A DNA stretch of 64,000 bases from CAZSDU01 sp964429135 (GTDB taxonomy: Bacteria; Bacteroidota; Bacteroidia; Bacteroidales; FEN-979): NCBI GenBank assembly GCA_964429135.1, contig CAYSAU010000015.1, positions 18,931 to 82,930 of the forward strand, read 5' to 3'. Shown here in pieces: positions 9,288 to 18,076 of the stretch; the first letter of the stretch is position 1, and every line of letters starts with the position of its first letter. The notes under the pieces are model-generated. The model had not been told where the DNA came from and did not search any database. It saw only the letters and a program-made list of their open reading frames with translations. The translations under genes were made by a program, and so were the position numbers.

Positions 9288-9719
9288 TCAAATGTCATCA
9301 ACTTCTTCTTCATCATCATGCTCACCGGGTTTTACACTGCGTTGCAGTGATCCGATCAGGGCACCAATCATTTTAGTCATCTCCATCAGATGATTTTTTG
9401 AATCATCGTAGGCTTCAGGCTGAATAAATTTCTGGTTTCTGGCAATGGTCGAAATAACTACACACTCCCTGACAGAACTTTTTGCCATTTTCAGATAATA
9501 TACAAACTGACTCTTATTTCTCGACGATCCTTCGGCGATATTCAAAGCAATTCCGTTGGCAGATGCCAGGAACCGTTCAAAAAACGATTTTGCAAAGAGA
9601 TCATGGTCAGTCTTCCTTGACATGATATAAACCCAATTGACGTATTCCAGGGCCTTATGGTAGATTCTCAGGTCTTCAAATCTGAAGAATGTGGTCGGTC
9701 TTTCGTGTTCGTTTTCCAT
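9288..9719 (-). CDS. Four-helix bundle protein (23S rRNA intervening-sequence type)
   Basis: This 143-residue protein shows the bundle signature FEDLRIYHKALEYVNWVY, then FFERFLASANGIALNIAEGSSR and FVYYLKMAKSSVREC, and an acidic tail ending EHDDEEEVDDI. These match the four-helix bundle family first noticed as an ORF within 23S rRNA intervening sequences but now common as a free-standing gene in Bacteroidota. It is not inside an rRNA here but lies between serA and the DUF1015 gene in the same direction. No biochemical role is established. Confidence 0.85.
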   Translation of the reverse strand: MENEHERPTTFFRFEDLRIYHKALEYVNWVYIMSRKTDHDLFAKSFFERFLASANGIALNIAEGSSRNKSQFVYYLKMAKSSVRECVVISTIARNQKFIQPEAYDDSKNHLMEMTKMIGALIGSLQRSVKPGEHDDEEEVDDI

Positions 9720-9771
9720 GGCTTTAATGTCAATAAAATATGAGTTTAAGAGAAGCGGATGATATAATATC

Positions 9772-10695
9772 TCACTTGTTGACCTGGAATGTTTTATCTC
9801 CGTTTTTAATAAAGTTCACGATTTGTCTGGCCGCTGCAATACCAGCATTGATATTGGCCTCTTCCGTCTGAGCTCCCATCTTTTTCGGGGTGGAGAAATA
9901 CCTGGTTCTGAAATTGGCTTCAATGTCTGCTTTGTTGGTTGGTTCAACATCGGTAAGATAAGCAAAGTCTTTGCGTTCCTGAAACATTTTCAACAAATCG
10001 GTTTCATGAATGACCTCCGCCCTTGCAGTATTGACAAGACATGCCGGCACAGGCATTGCTGACAGCAGGTCAAAGTTGATGGATTGTCTGGTATGATTAT
10101 TGGCAGGAATATGCAGGGATATATACTGGCATTTACCGTAAAGTTCGGCGACAGTATCCAAAGCGATCACACCATCTTTTTCAATGTCAGCTTTTGACAC
10201 GAAAGGATCATAAGCATAAATGCTCATTCCAAAACCTTTGGCAATTCGGGAAACATTCTTTCCCACAAAGCCATAGGCATGAATACCCAGGTTTTTTCCC
10301 ATCAGCTCAGAACCTGACTTGCCGTTGAAAAAGTTACGGGCATGGTAAACCATCAACCCCATCGCGAGCTCAGCCACAGCATTTGAATTTTGTCCTGGTG
10401 TATTCATGGCAACAACCCCTTTTGAGGTAGCAGCAGCCAGGTCAATATTGTCATAACCTGCACCGGCCCTGACGACAATCTTTAAATTTTTTCCTGCTTC
10501 GATCACTGCCTGATCGGCTTTATCACTTCTGATAATCAGCGCATCCACATCAGCTACCGCTTTGATCAGATCCTCCTGACTGGTGTAATTCTCCAGAAGA
10601 ATTAATTCAAAGCCGGCATTTTCCACTACATTTCTAATTCCTTTTACTGCAACTGGAGCAAAAGGTTTGTCGGTAGCAACCATTACTTTTGTCAT
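9772..10695 (-). CDS. serA: D-3-phosphoglycerate dehydrogenase, short form
   Basis: SerA oxidises 3-phosphoglycerate to 3-phosphohydroxypyruvate with NAD, the first step of serine synthesis. The 307-residue protein is the short form without a C-terminal ACT domain, so feedback control by serine through ACT is not expected. The NAD-binding segment reads LGIHAYGFVGKNVSRIA and the substrate arginine is in VNTARAEV. The position normally occupied by the catalytic histidine (TPH) reads TPKKMGAQTEEA, with lysine instead. It follows serC by 14 bases. Confidence 0.92.
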   Translation of the reverse strand: MTKVMVATDKPFAPVAVKGIRNVVENAGFELILLENYTSQEDLIKAVADVDALIIRSDKADQAVIEAGKNLKIVVRAGAGYDNIDLAAATSKGVVAMNTPGQNSNAVAELAMGLMVYHARNFFNGKSGSELMGKNLGIHAYGFVGKNVSRIAKGFGMSIYAYDPFVSKADIEKDGVIALDTVAELYGKCQYISLHIPANNHTRQSINFDLLSAMPVPACLVNTARAEVIHETDLLKMFQERKDFAYLTDVEPTNKADIEANFRTRYFSTPKKMGAQTEEANINAGIAAARQIVNFIKNGDKTFQVNK

Positions 10696-10709
10696 ATCTT
10701 TTAATTCGG

Positions 10710-11780
10710 TTAAGCGTTTAACTTTTCAAATTCCTGCATGGCGTCAACCAGGGCCTGAACACTTTCGTAAGGAAGAGCATTGTAGGTGGAAGCCCGGAAG
10801 CCCCCTACAGAACGGTGTCCTTTGATGCCGATCATACCCCTTGGTTTTGTGAATTCCATAAAGGCTTCTTCTTTGTCCTTGTATGGTTCCTTCATGACAA
10901 AACAGATATTCATCAGCGAACGGCTTTCTTTTTCTACGGTACCAACAAACATCTTACTGCGGTCAATGGCATCATATAGGAGATTAGCCTTTTTTAAATT
11001 CATGTCTTCTATGGCTTTAACCCCGCCCAGGTTTTTGATCCACCTGAGCGTTTCAAGACAAGTATATATGGCGAAAACCGGAGGTGTATTATAAAGTGAG
11101 GGTTCCTTTAAGTGGGTAGCATAGCTCAGCATGGTAGGAATTTTACGCTCGACCTTTGCCAGCATATCCTCCTTGATGATAATGAAAGTAACCCCAGCAG
11201 GACCAAGATTTTTCTGGGCTCCGCCATAGATCATGGAGTATTTCGAAACATCAATCGGGCGACTTAGGATATCCGATGACATGTCGGCGATCAGTGGAAC
11301 CGGACTGTCCATATCTTTACGGATCTCTGATCCGTAGATGGTGTTGTTGGTCGTAATATGAAAATAATCCACATCTTCAGGAATGCTATAATGGGCTGGA
11401 ATATAAGTGAAATTTTTATCCTTGGATGAGGCTACCACATTGACTTCTCCGAAGAAACGGGCTTCCTTAATTGCTTTTTCAGCCCAAACGCCTGTTTCCA
11501 AATAGGCTGCTTTTGTATTAAGAAAATTATAAGGGATCATACAGAATTGCATGCTTGCCCCACCGCCAAGGAAAATTACCTGGTACCCGGCAGGGATCTT
11601 CAGAAGTTCTTTAAATAAGGCCATTGTTTCATCCAGAATGGCCTGGAAATCTTTGCTTCGGTGAGAAATTTCAAGCAGGGATAAACCGATGCCGTTTAGG
11701 TCAAGTACAGCCTTTGCCGAATTTTCGACGGCAACGCGGGGGAGAATGGAGGGGCCGGCGTTAAAATTGTGCTTCTTCAT
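10710..11780 (-). CDS. serC: Phosphoserine aminotransferase
   Basis: SerC transaminates 3-phosphohydroxypyruvate to phosphoserine using glutamate and PLP, and also serves pyridoxal-phosphate synthesis. The 356-residue protein begins KKHNFNAGPSILP, has the PLP-binding lysine in YGGAQKNLGPAGVTF (about residue 195) and ends with the family's RASTYNALP segment with the phosphate-binding HRSVGGFRAS. It is the first gene of the operon serC-serA-four-helix bundle-DUF1015. No clear TAnnTTTG element lies in the 95 bases upstream. Confidence 0.96.
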   Translation of the reverse strand: MKKHNFNAGPSILPRVAVENSAKAVLDLNGIGLSLLEISHRSKDFQAILDETMALFKELLKIPAGYQVIFLGGGASMQFCMIPYNFLNTKAAYLETGVWAEKAIKEARFFGEVNVVASSKDKNFTYIPAHYSIPEDVDYFHITTNNTIYGSEIRKDMDSPVPLIADMSSDILSRPIDVSKYSMIYGGAQKNLGPAGVTFIIIKEDMLAKVERKIPTMLSYATHLKEPSLYNTPPVFAIYTCLETLRWIKNLGGVKAIEDMNLKKANLLYDAIDRSKMFVGTVEKESRSLMNICFVMKEPYKDKEEAFMEFTKPRGMIGIKGHRSVGGFRASTYNALPYESVQALVDAMQEFEKLNA

Positions 11781-11875
11781 AAATCAAAAATTTAAAATTG
11801 AATTTCATATTAATAAGACAAAGGAAAAGAAATTAATTGGAATTTCAAAACATAAAATCAAGGAGGAGGATAAAT

Positions 11876-12796
11876 TTATTCCACTCTGTTTCTCGCATCG
11901 ATATCTGACAAAAATACCCAGTAACCGTTTTCAAAAATTAAGCCATCTACCTGATCTGACGAGGGAACATAGTATTGAAATTTTCCTTGAAGGCTGGGAT
12001 CCAAGGGGACTAGGTGATCACAGACAATCATGTTCATTTTTTTTGACTCAGGGATAAATTCACGGGTTTTAGCGTTCCATTTTGGTTGGTATGAAATCCT
12101 TTGCACCTCATAACGTAATACCATTGAAGCGGAGGAGGAAAAACGAAAAATTACCCGGGTGTTCAGTTCTTCTTTGTATTGCTTGAAAACTCTCCCACCG
12201 AAAACAACATTTTTTTGATTATCCATGTATAGCACTTCAATGACTTTTTCCGTGATTTGGGCGTCCTTACCATGCCAACCTAATAAAATGTAAGCATCCT
12301 CATTGTCCCCCATTTTAAACGGGATGATTTTATAATATAAAGCGCCGTACCATTGTTCCGGGACAAGGATTTTCTGTTCCGGATTTTCAATGCGGTCTGA
12401 ATGATCATTTAGCAGAAGTACTGAGTTTTTCCCTCCCTTGGCGAATTGAAGGATTCCATAATATTTATGGCTTCCATCTTGAAAACAAACATTCCAGTTG
12501 AAAATCCTGAATGTCTTATCCGGAGAGTAAACTTGTCCGATTCCTTTTAATGCAGCAAAGGGATAAGAAATAGAGCCGGGTAATTCCAATGCCTTGGCAA
12601 GCAATGATTGTACCTTTAATTGCCGCTGATTCCGCTCTGGGTCATTTTCGACGGTATCTGTGCAGAGAAATAAACTGACAGAGTCTTCAGCATTTTTTAA
12701 GGAATGAAATACCTGTGCAGTCAATAGGTGGGCTATGCCACCAAAAAGAGCAATCAGAAGCACTGCTTTTCTGATCCCGCTATTTATTAAATGCAT
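11876..12796 (-). CDS. Secreted protein of unknown function
   Basis: The 306-residue protein has an N-terminal signal segment (about residues 8-27, ending LLTAQ). The rest is a soluble, mixed alpha/beta sequence rich in aromatic residues with no motif I recognise; phrases such as KYYGILQFAKGG and EQWYGALYYKIIPF suggest a beta-rich fold. It is divergent from the acyl-CoA reductase gene. Composition is like its neighbours, so there is no sign of recent transfer. Probably a conserved Bacteroidota protein of unknown role. Confidence 0.7.
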   Translation of the reverse strand: MHLINSGIRKAVLLIALFGGIAHLLTAQVFHSLKNAEDSVSLFLCTDTVENDPERNQRQLKVQSLLAKALELPGSISYPFAALKGIGQVYSPDKTFRIFNWNVCFQDGSHKYYGILQFAKGGKNSVLLLNDHSDRIENPEQKILVPEQWYGALYYKIIPFKMGDNEDAYILLGWHGKDAQITEKVIEVLYMDNQKNVVFGGRVFKQYKEELNTRVIFRFSSSASMVLRYEVQRISYQPKWNAKTREFIPESKKMNMIVCDHLVPLDPSLQGKFQYYVPSSDQVDGLIFENGYWVFLSDIDARNRVE

Positions 12797-12838
12797 TGAA
12801 TTAAAAACGATAATTCTGCTTCTTTATTTTGAATCCTG

Positions 12839-12846
12839 TACTTTTG
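12839..12846 (+). promoter_or_regulatory. Promoter -7 element for acyl-CoA reductase
   Basis: TACTTTTG matches the Bacteroidota -7 element, 15 bases before the ATG at 12862. Because it lies inside the longer reading frame starting at TTG 12829, it decides in favour of the ATG. No convincing -33 box. Confidence 0.5.
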
Positions 12847-12861
12847 CAAAAAGTCCGGGAG

Positions 12862-13908
12862 ATGTTATTAAGGAGAAGGATAGAAACTTTCGTGCAATTG
12901 GGGGAGATCCTCAGGGAATTTCCTTTTAAATCTGAAAATAAATGGATGCCTGTGTTGACCAGTGAGGCTATCTTAGCTGAAAAGGAAAATCCCTGGTTCA
13001 CCCAGGATAGTATCAGCTCTGCCTTAGTCTCTATCGGTGAATCCCTCATGGAGGAAAAAATTGAACAATGGATTGAACCCTATCAGCATCAGATCCAAAA
13101 AAATGAGAAAATATGTAATATTGCTGTAGTGATGGCGGGAAACATTCCTGCTGTCGGATTTCACGACTTCCTTTGCGTGCTTATCAGTGGTAATAAGCTG
13201 ATAGCAAAACTTTCCTCACAGGACAGGAGGTTAATTTCCGCTATGGCAGAAATTCTCAAGAGTCTGGACCCGGAATGGAGAAAATATATTCATTTTTCTG
13301 AAAATACGATATCGGATTTTCAGAAGATCATAGCCACGGGAACCAACCATACCATCAGGCATTACACTTATTATTTTAAACAATACCCTTATCTTTTCCG
13401 GCATAATAGAAATTCTGTTGCTGTTCTGAATGGCAGGGAGACCAGTGTTCAGCTTGAGGCATTGGCCGGGGATATGCTGAAATACTTTGGTTTGGGCTGC
13501 CGTAATGTGTCCAAATTGTTTGTCCCTCGGGGATATGACTTCAAGGCTTTGATGACAGCTCTGGAACCTTATCGCTATTACATCGGACATAATAAATACA
13601 TGAATAATTACAATTACAACAAATCTATCTTTAACCTCAATCAAATACCCTTTGAGGATACAGGATTTTTGCTTTTTACACATACTGTTCAACTTAAATC
13701 AAATATCGGTGTTATCTATTATGAGGAATATATTGATAATCAAATACTCAAGAATAAGATTTTGGAAGAGAAGGAATTTATTCAGTGTGTCGTTTGTACT
13801 CCGGGTACAGGGTTAAACGGCATTCCACCGGGGCAGAGTCAGAAGCCCGACTTATGGGACTATGCGGATAGCATCGATACCATGAATTTTATCCTTCAGC
13901 CGAATTGA
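12862..13908 (+). CDS. LuxC-family acyl-CoA reductase
   Basis: The 348-residue cytoplasmic protein belongs to the LuxC acyl-CoA reductase family, which reduces acyl-CoA or acyl-enzyme to aldehyde with NADPH. The fold is aldehyde-dehydrogenase-like: an N-terminal NAD(P)-binding half with VVMAGNIPAVGFHDFLCVL, and the candidate nucleophile Cys213 in FGLGCRNVSKLFVP, placed like the GQxC cysteine of aldehyde dehydrogenases. There is no luxD/luxE partner nearby, so a role in luminescence is not suggested; lipid or aldehyde metabolism is possible. The start was set at the ATG downstream of the promoter. Confidence 0.82.
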   Translation: MLLRRRIETFVQLGEILREFPFKSENKWMPVLTSEAILAEKENPWFTQDSISSALVSIGESLMEEKIEQWIEPYQHQIQKNEKICNIAVVMAGNIPAVGFHDFLCVLISGNKLIAKLSSQDRRLISAMAEILKSLDPEWRKYIHFSENTISDFQKIIATGTNHTIRHYTYYFKQYPYLFRHNRNSVAVLNGRETSVQLEALAGDMLKYFGLGCRNVSKLFVPRGYDFKALMTALEPYRYYIGHNKYMNNYNYNKSIFNLNQIPFEDTGFLLFTHTVQLKSNIGVIYYEEYIDNQILKNKILEEKEFIQCVVCTPGTGLNGIPPGQSQKPDLWDYADSIDTMNFILQPN

Positions 13909-13918
13909 TTGAATTATT

Positions 13919-13948
13919 TTTGGATTTCAAAAAATTTTCTTACTTTTG
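13919..13948 (+). promoter_or_regulatory. Promoter of rpmE2
   Basis: TTTG at 13919-13922 and TACTTTTG at 13941-13948, separated by 18 bases, form one of the best complete -33/-7 pairs in the window. It shows that rpmE2 starts at the ATG at 13976 and not at the upstream TTG. Confidence 0.7.
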
Positions 13949-13975
13949 CAGCCTTCAAATAAAAAAATTGCTTTC

Positions 13976-14245
13976 ATGAAAAAAGATATTCATCCAAAGG
14001 AATACAGAATGGTCGTTTTTAAGGACATGTCAAATGAATATTCCTTTCTTTCCAAATCCACAGTAAAGACCAAAGAAACCATTGTTTGGGAAGATGGTCT
14101 CGAGTATCCATTGATAAAACTTGAAATATCGCATACTTCTCATCCTTTTTATACCGGAAAAATGAAACTGGTTGATACTGCCGGACGTGTTGATAAGTTT
14201 AAAACCAGGTATCAAAAGCATATGGATAAGAAAGCTGGCAACTGA
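13976..14245 (+). CDS. rpmE2: 50S ribosomal protein L31 type B
   Basis: The 89-residue protein starts MKKDIHPKEYRMVVFKDMS and contains HPFYTGKMKLVDTAGRVDKF, both diagnostic of bL31 type B. It lacks the CxxC zinc-ribbon cysteines of type A L31, consistent with the zinc-independent form. It is a large-subunit protein bridging the subunits. It is a single-gene unit with its own strong promoter and a rho-independent terminator 28 bases after the stop. Confidence 0.96.
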   Translation: MKKDIHPKEYRMVVFKDMSNEYSFLSKSTVKTKETIVWEDGLEYPLIKLEISHTSHPFYTGKMKLVDTAGRVDKFKTRYQKHMDKKAGN

Positions 14246-14260
14246 TAAGGATTTCTGGTT

Positions 14261-14302
14261 AAAAAAAAATCCTCCCCCTTCCTCTGATGGGGGTTTTTTT
14301 TT
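14261..14302 (+). terminator. Rho-independent terminator after rpmE2
   Basis: CCCCC (14274-14278) pairs with GGGGG (14289-14293) around a 10-base loop, flanked by nine A before and nine T after (14294-14302). The A/T flanks can extend the stem, and the structure could work in both directions. Confidence 0.85.
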
Positions 14303-14314
14303 GTATTTAAATTG

Positions 14315-14322
14315 TAATTTTG
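14315..14322 (+). promoter_or_regulatory. Promoter -7 element for the alternative glmU gene
   Basis: TAATTTTG lies 43 bases before the ATG at 14366, just after the rpmE2 terminator, matching the -7 consensus. The -33 box is not evident. Confidence 0.45.
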
Positions 14323-14365
14323 TATCCTTTATGACGTTTTAATTTTCATATGTAATACTGACAAG

Positions 14366-15556
14366 ATGAATTATATTCTTTTTGATGAAAGTATTGTCCG
14401 GACAAATTTGCTACCCCTTACATTTATGCGTCCTGTCGCCGATATTCGTATCGGGATCCTTACCATTCGTGAGAAATGGGAAAAGCACCTAAAGGCGAAA
14501 ACCTCCACACTTACCGATCCCTATTTGTCGAAGAAATATCCCATTTTGAAAGAGCGGGTAAATGTCCTGATTAATGGGTCCGTATGCCCTAACGAGGAAA
14601 TTGTGACAGCCATTAAAAATTTGAAAGCGAATCAGATCATTGTCAATAACGACACCATCATTGCTCTTCATGTAACAGAAGATGAGTTGGATAAAATAGG
14701 GGATCCCACCACCGAGGGAATAGAAGAAATTACCGTGAAAGAGACTCCCCTCAAGGTCAATCATACCTGGGAGATATTCTCCAAAAATGGCATGGCTTTA
14801 GAAGACGACTTTAAATTGATTACAAAAGGCCGAAAATCCCAGCTAATCAGTAAGACGAATCATGTATTCGGTGAGGAAAATATATTTGTGGAAAAAGGAG
14901 CCAGGGTGGAATGCGTTGTGATCAATGCCACTCAAGGGCCTGTTTATATTGGAAAAAATTCGGAAATTATGGAAGGCAGTTTGATCAGGGGACCTTTTGC
15001 GTTATGCGAACATGCCCAGGTAAAAATGGCTGCAAAAATATATGGACCTACCACCATCGGTCCCTATTGCCGCGTGGGTGGAGAAGTGAATAATTCTGTA
15101 ATGTTCGGGTATTCCAATAAAGCCCATGATGGCTTTCTTGGTCATTCTGTCATCTCAGAATGGTGTAACCTGGGAGCCGATACCAATACTTCAAACCTTA
15201 AAAACACCTATGATGCTGTGAGGCTTTGGAGCTATGGCAAGCAAACTTTCATCAATACTCATCTTCAATTTTGCGGACTCATCATGGGTGACCATTCAAA
15301 ATGTGCCATTAATACCATGTTTAATACAGGTACCGTGGTGGGGGTAAATGCCAACATCTTCGGAGCCGGTTTTCAGAGAAATTTTATTCCTTCATTCACC
15401 TGGGGTATGTCTTCTGGTCATATGAATTATACCCTGAATAAAGCTTTGGAAGTGGCAGAAATTGTATATAAACGAAGAAATTTGGTGTTTGACCCGGTTG
15501 AGCAGGAGCTTCTTTCATGTGTTTACAATCTTACATTGAAGAATAAACACCTTTAA
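14366..15556 (+). CDS. Alternative GlmU-type sugar nucleotidyltransferase/acyltransferase
   Basis: The 396-residue protein is the Bacteroidota alternative form of GlmU, expected to make UDP-GlcNAc from glucosamine-1-phosphate (acetylation and uridylylation) for peptidoglycan and lipopolysaccharide. The N-terminus MNYILFDESIVRTNLLP replaces the usual LAAGxGTRM nucleotidyltransferase loop, and RPVADIRIGI follows. The C-terminal half is a left-handed beta-helix of hexapeptide repeats, with GPVYIGKNSEI, YGPTTIGPYCRVGGEVNNSV and NLGADTNTSNLKN typical of sugar acetyltransferases. The divergent first domain makes the uridylylation step less certain than the acyltransferase one. Confidence 0.85.
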   Translation: MNYILFDESIVRTNLLPLTFMRPVADIRIGILTIREKWEKHLKAKTSTLTDPYLSKKYPILKERVNVLINGSVCPNEEIVTAIKNLKANQIIVNNDTIIALHVTEDELDKIGDPTTEGIEEITVKETPLKVNHTWEIFSKNGMALEDDFKLITKGRKSQLISKTNHVFGEENIFVEKGARVECVVINATQGPVYIGKNSEIMEGSLIRGPFALCEHAQVKMAAKIYGPTTIGPYCRVGGEVNNSVMFGYSNKAHDGFLGHSVISEWCNLGADTNTSNLKNTYDAVRLWSYGKQTFINTHLQFCGLIMGDHSKCAINTMFNTGTVVGVNANIFGAGFQRNFIPSFTWGMSSGHMNYTLNKALEVAEIVYKRRNLVFDPVEQELLSCVYNLTLKNKHL

Positions 15557-15576
15557 ACCGGGTTTGAAAAAAATTT

Positions 15577-18051
15577 ATGGAACATACTTTTGAAAAGAAT
15601 TTTTTTTCTTTTTCCGACTTAATGGATTCTGATGCGGAATTCATCCCTCTCTTATCTTCTGAGGATGAAGACACAATGAATACCGAACAAATCCCGGAAA
15701 TTCTTCCCATTCTGCCACTTAGAAATACGGTGCTCTTCCCTGGTGTGGTCATCCCCATTACCGTCGGGAGAGATAAATCGATCAAACTTATCCGTGATTA
15801 TTATAAGGGTGATCGTATCATCGGGGTAGTTTCCCAAAAAGATCCTTCCATTGAAGATCCGGCATTCACCGACCTGAATATCATTGGCACGGTGGCATAC
15901 ATCATTAAGATCCTTCAGATGCCAGATGGGAGCAATACGGCAATCATTCAAGGAAAAAGACGGTTTACCATCCTTGAACAGTTGCAAACGGACCCATACT
16001 TTATGGCAAAGGTTCAAGCATTCGACAGTCCGAAACAGGATATGATCCAGGCTAGCGAATTCAATGCCTTGATCGCCAGTTTAAAGGATCTGGCGGTGCA
16101 AATTGTAAATAAATCGCCGAATATTCCATCAGAAGCAGCCTTCGCAATAAAAAATATAGAAAGTCCTTCTTTTCTTGTCCACTTCATTTCTTCCAACCTG
16201 ACCATTGATCTGGCAGATAAGCAGAGATTATTGGAAATAGCTGAGGTCACCGAGCGGGCTCAACTGGTTCTTTCGTACCTGACCAAAGAACTTCAGATGA
16301 TTGACCTGAAGCAACAGATACAGAATAAAGTTAAAACTGACCTGGATAAACAGCAAAGGGATTATTTTCTGCATCAGCAGTTAAAAACCATTCAGGAAGA
16401 ATTAGGAGGCAATCCCAATGCACAGGAAGTAAATAACCTTAAAGAACAGGCAAAAACCAAAAAATGGAAAGCCGAAGTCGCTGAGATTTTTGAAAAAGAA
16501 TTAAATAAACTCCAGCGGATGCATCCAGCCGCCGCTGAATATTCCATTCAGGTAAATTATCTGGAAACCCTGGTTCAACTTCCATGGAATGAGTATTCTT
16601 CGGATAATCTTGATCTGGATCACGCAAAAAAAATTCTGGACGAAGATCATTATGGTCTTGAAAAAGTCAAAGAGAGAATCATCGAATATTTGGCGGTTAT
16701 CGCTTTAAAACGCGACCAGAAATCGCCCATTCTCTGTTTGGTCGGCCCTCCTGGAGTCGGGAAGACTTCACTGGGAAAATCCATCGCCAGGGCTTTGGAA
16801 AGAAAATATACACGAATGTCACTGGGAGGGCTTAGGGATGAATCTGAATTAAGGGGGCACCGGAAAACATACATAGGAGCCATGCCGGGACGGATTATAC
16901 AAAGCCTTAAGAAAGTTAAGACCTCAAACCCCGTATTTGTTCTTGATGAAATTGACAAAGTAGCAGGAATGAACATCAGCGGAGATCCTCAGGCAGCTTT
17001 GCTTGAAGTTCTCGACCCGGAACAAAATGTGGCATTCTACGATAATTTCCTGGAAATCGAATTTGATCTTTCCCGGATCATGTTCATCGCCACAGCCAAT
17101 ACGCTATCCACCATTCATCCTGCTTTGCGCGATCGCATGGAAGTGATCGATATTCCTGGATATCTCATGGAAGAAAAAAAGGAAATTGCAGTCCGTCACC
17201 TCGTACCAAAACAACTCAAAGAACATGGGGTGAAAAAAAAACAACTCAGCTTCCAGCGAGTTCTGATACAGAAAATTATTGAAGATTATACCCGGGAATC
17301 CGGAGTCAGGGGATTGGAAAAAGCCATAGCCAAAGTAATCCGAAATAAAGCCAAAGCCATTGTTACCAAAGAAAAATTCAATAAAATTATCTTGGAAGAG
17401 GATCTTAAAAAGATCATGGGACCACCCATCTTTCAAGCAGATCGGTTTATTACCAACGAAATTCCCGGAGTCGTAACAGGTCTTGCGTGGACGATGACAG
17501 GGGGTGAAATTCTTTTCATAGAAGTCAGCCTGAGCCACGGGAAAGGAGACTTGACATTGACAGGTAATCTTGGTGAAGTGATGAAAGAATCAGCAACGAT
17601 AGCACTGGCTTATCTAAAAGCCCATTCAGAACTATTCGATATTGATCCCGATATCTTTGGTAAATGGAATATTCATATTCATATTCCTGAAGGCGCAACG
17701 CCTAAAGATGGTCCTTCTGCCGGAATAACCATGTTCACAGCCCTTGCGTCTGCTTTTTCTCAAAGAAAAGTAAAAAAACGTTTGGCTATGACTGGTGAAA
17801 TTACATTAAGAGGGAAAGTATTGCCGGTAGGAGGGATTAAAGAAAAGATGCTGGCTGCTAAAAGGGCAAAAATTGCTGAGGTGATCCTTTCAAAAGAAAA
17901 CCAAAAGGATATTGAAGAGATCAAAACAGATTATATCAAGGGTCTGTCCTTCCATTACATCGAAGAAATGAAAGATATTGGAAATCTGGCTTTATTGAGT
18001 GAAAAGGTTAAAAACCCCTTGCAACTTGATTATCCAATCAGGTCAAAATAA
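15577..18051 (+). CDS. lon: ATP-dependent protease Lon
   Basis: Lon degrades misfolded and regulatory proteins in the cytoplasm. The 824-residue chain has the LAN substrate-binding domain (LPILPLRNTVLFPGVVIPI, from about residue 39), a coiled-coil segment, an AAA+ module with Walker A GPPGVGKTS and Walker B PVFVLDEIDK, and the C-terminal serine protease domain with the Ser714/Lys755 dyad in DGPSAG and GGIKEKMLAA. All key residues are present. A longer acidic N-terminus (about 35 residues before the LAN domain) is common in Bacteroidota Lon. It is convergent with the M1 peptidase genes. Confidence 0.97.
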   Translation: MEHTFEKNFFSFSDLMDSDAEFIPLLSSEDEDTMNTEQIPEILPILPLRNTVLFPGVVIPITVGRDKSIKLIRDYYKGDRIIGVVSQKDPSIEDPAFTDLNIIGTVAYIIKILQMPDGSNTAIIQGKRRFTILEQLQTDPYFMAKVQAFDSPKQDMIQASEFNALIASLKDLAVQIVNKSPNIPSEAAFAIKNIESPSFLVHFISSNLTIDLADKQRLLEIAEVTERAQLVLSYLTKELQMIDLKQQIQNKVKTDLDKQQRDYFLHQQLKTIQEELGGNPNAQEVNNLKEQAKTKKWKAEVAEIFEKELNKLQRMHPAAAEYSIQVNYLETLVQLPWNEYSSDNLDLDHAKKILDEDHYGLEKVKERIIEYLAVIALKRDQKSPILCLVGPPGVGKTSLGKSIARALERKYTRMSLGGLRDESELRGHRKTYIGAMPGRIIQSLKKVKTSNPVFVLDEIDKVAGMNISGDPQAALLEVLDPEQNVAFYDNFLEIEFDLSRIMFIATANTLSTIHPALRDRMEVIDIPGYLMEEKKEIAVRHLVPKQLKEHGVKKKQLSFQRVLIQKIIEDYTRESGVRGLEKAIAKVIRNKAKAIVTKEKFNKIILEEDLKKIMGPPIFQADRFITNEIPGVVTGLAWTMTGGEILFIEVSLSHGKGDLTLTGNLGEVMKESATIALAYLKAHSELFDIDPDIFGKWNIHIHIPEGATPKDGPSAGITMFTALASAFSQRKVKKRLAMTGEITLRGKVLPVGGIKEKMLAAKRAKIAEVILSKENQKDIEEIKTDYIKGLSFHYIEEMKDIGNLALLSEKVKNPLQLDYPIRSK

Positions 18052-18076
18052 TTTCAAAAAATAAAAGTGTTGGTGG

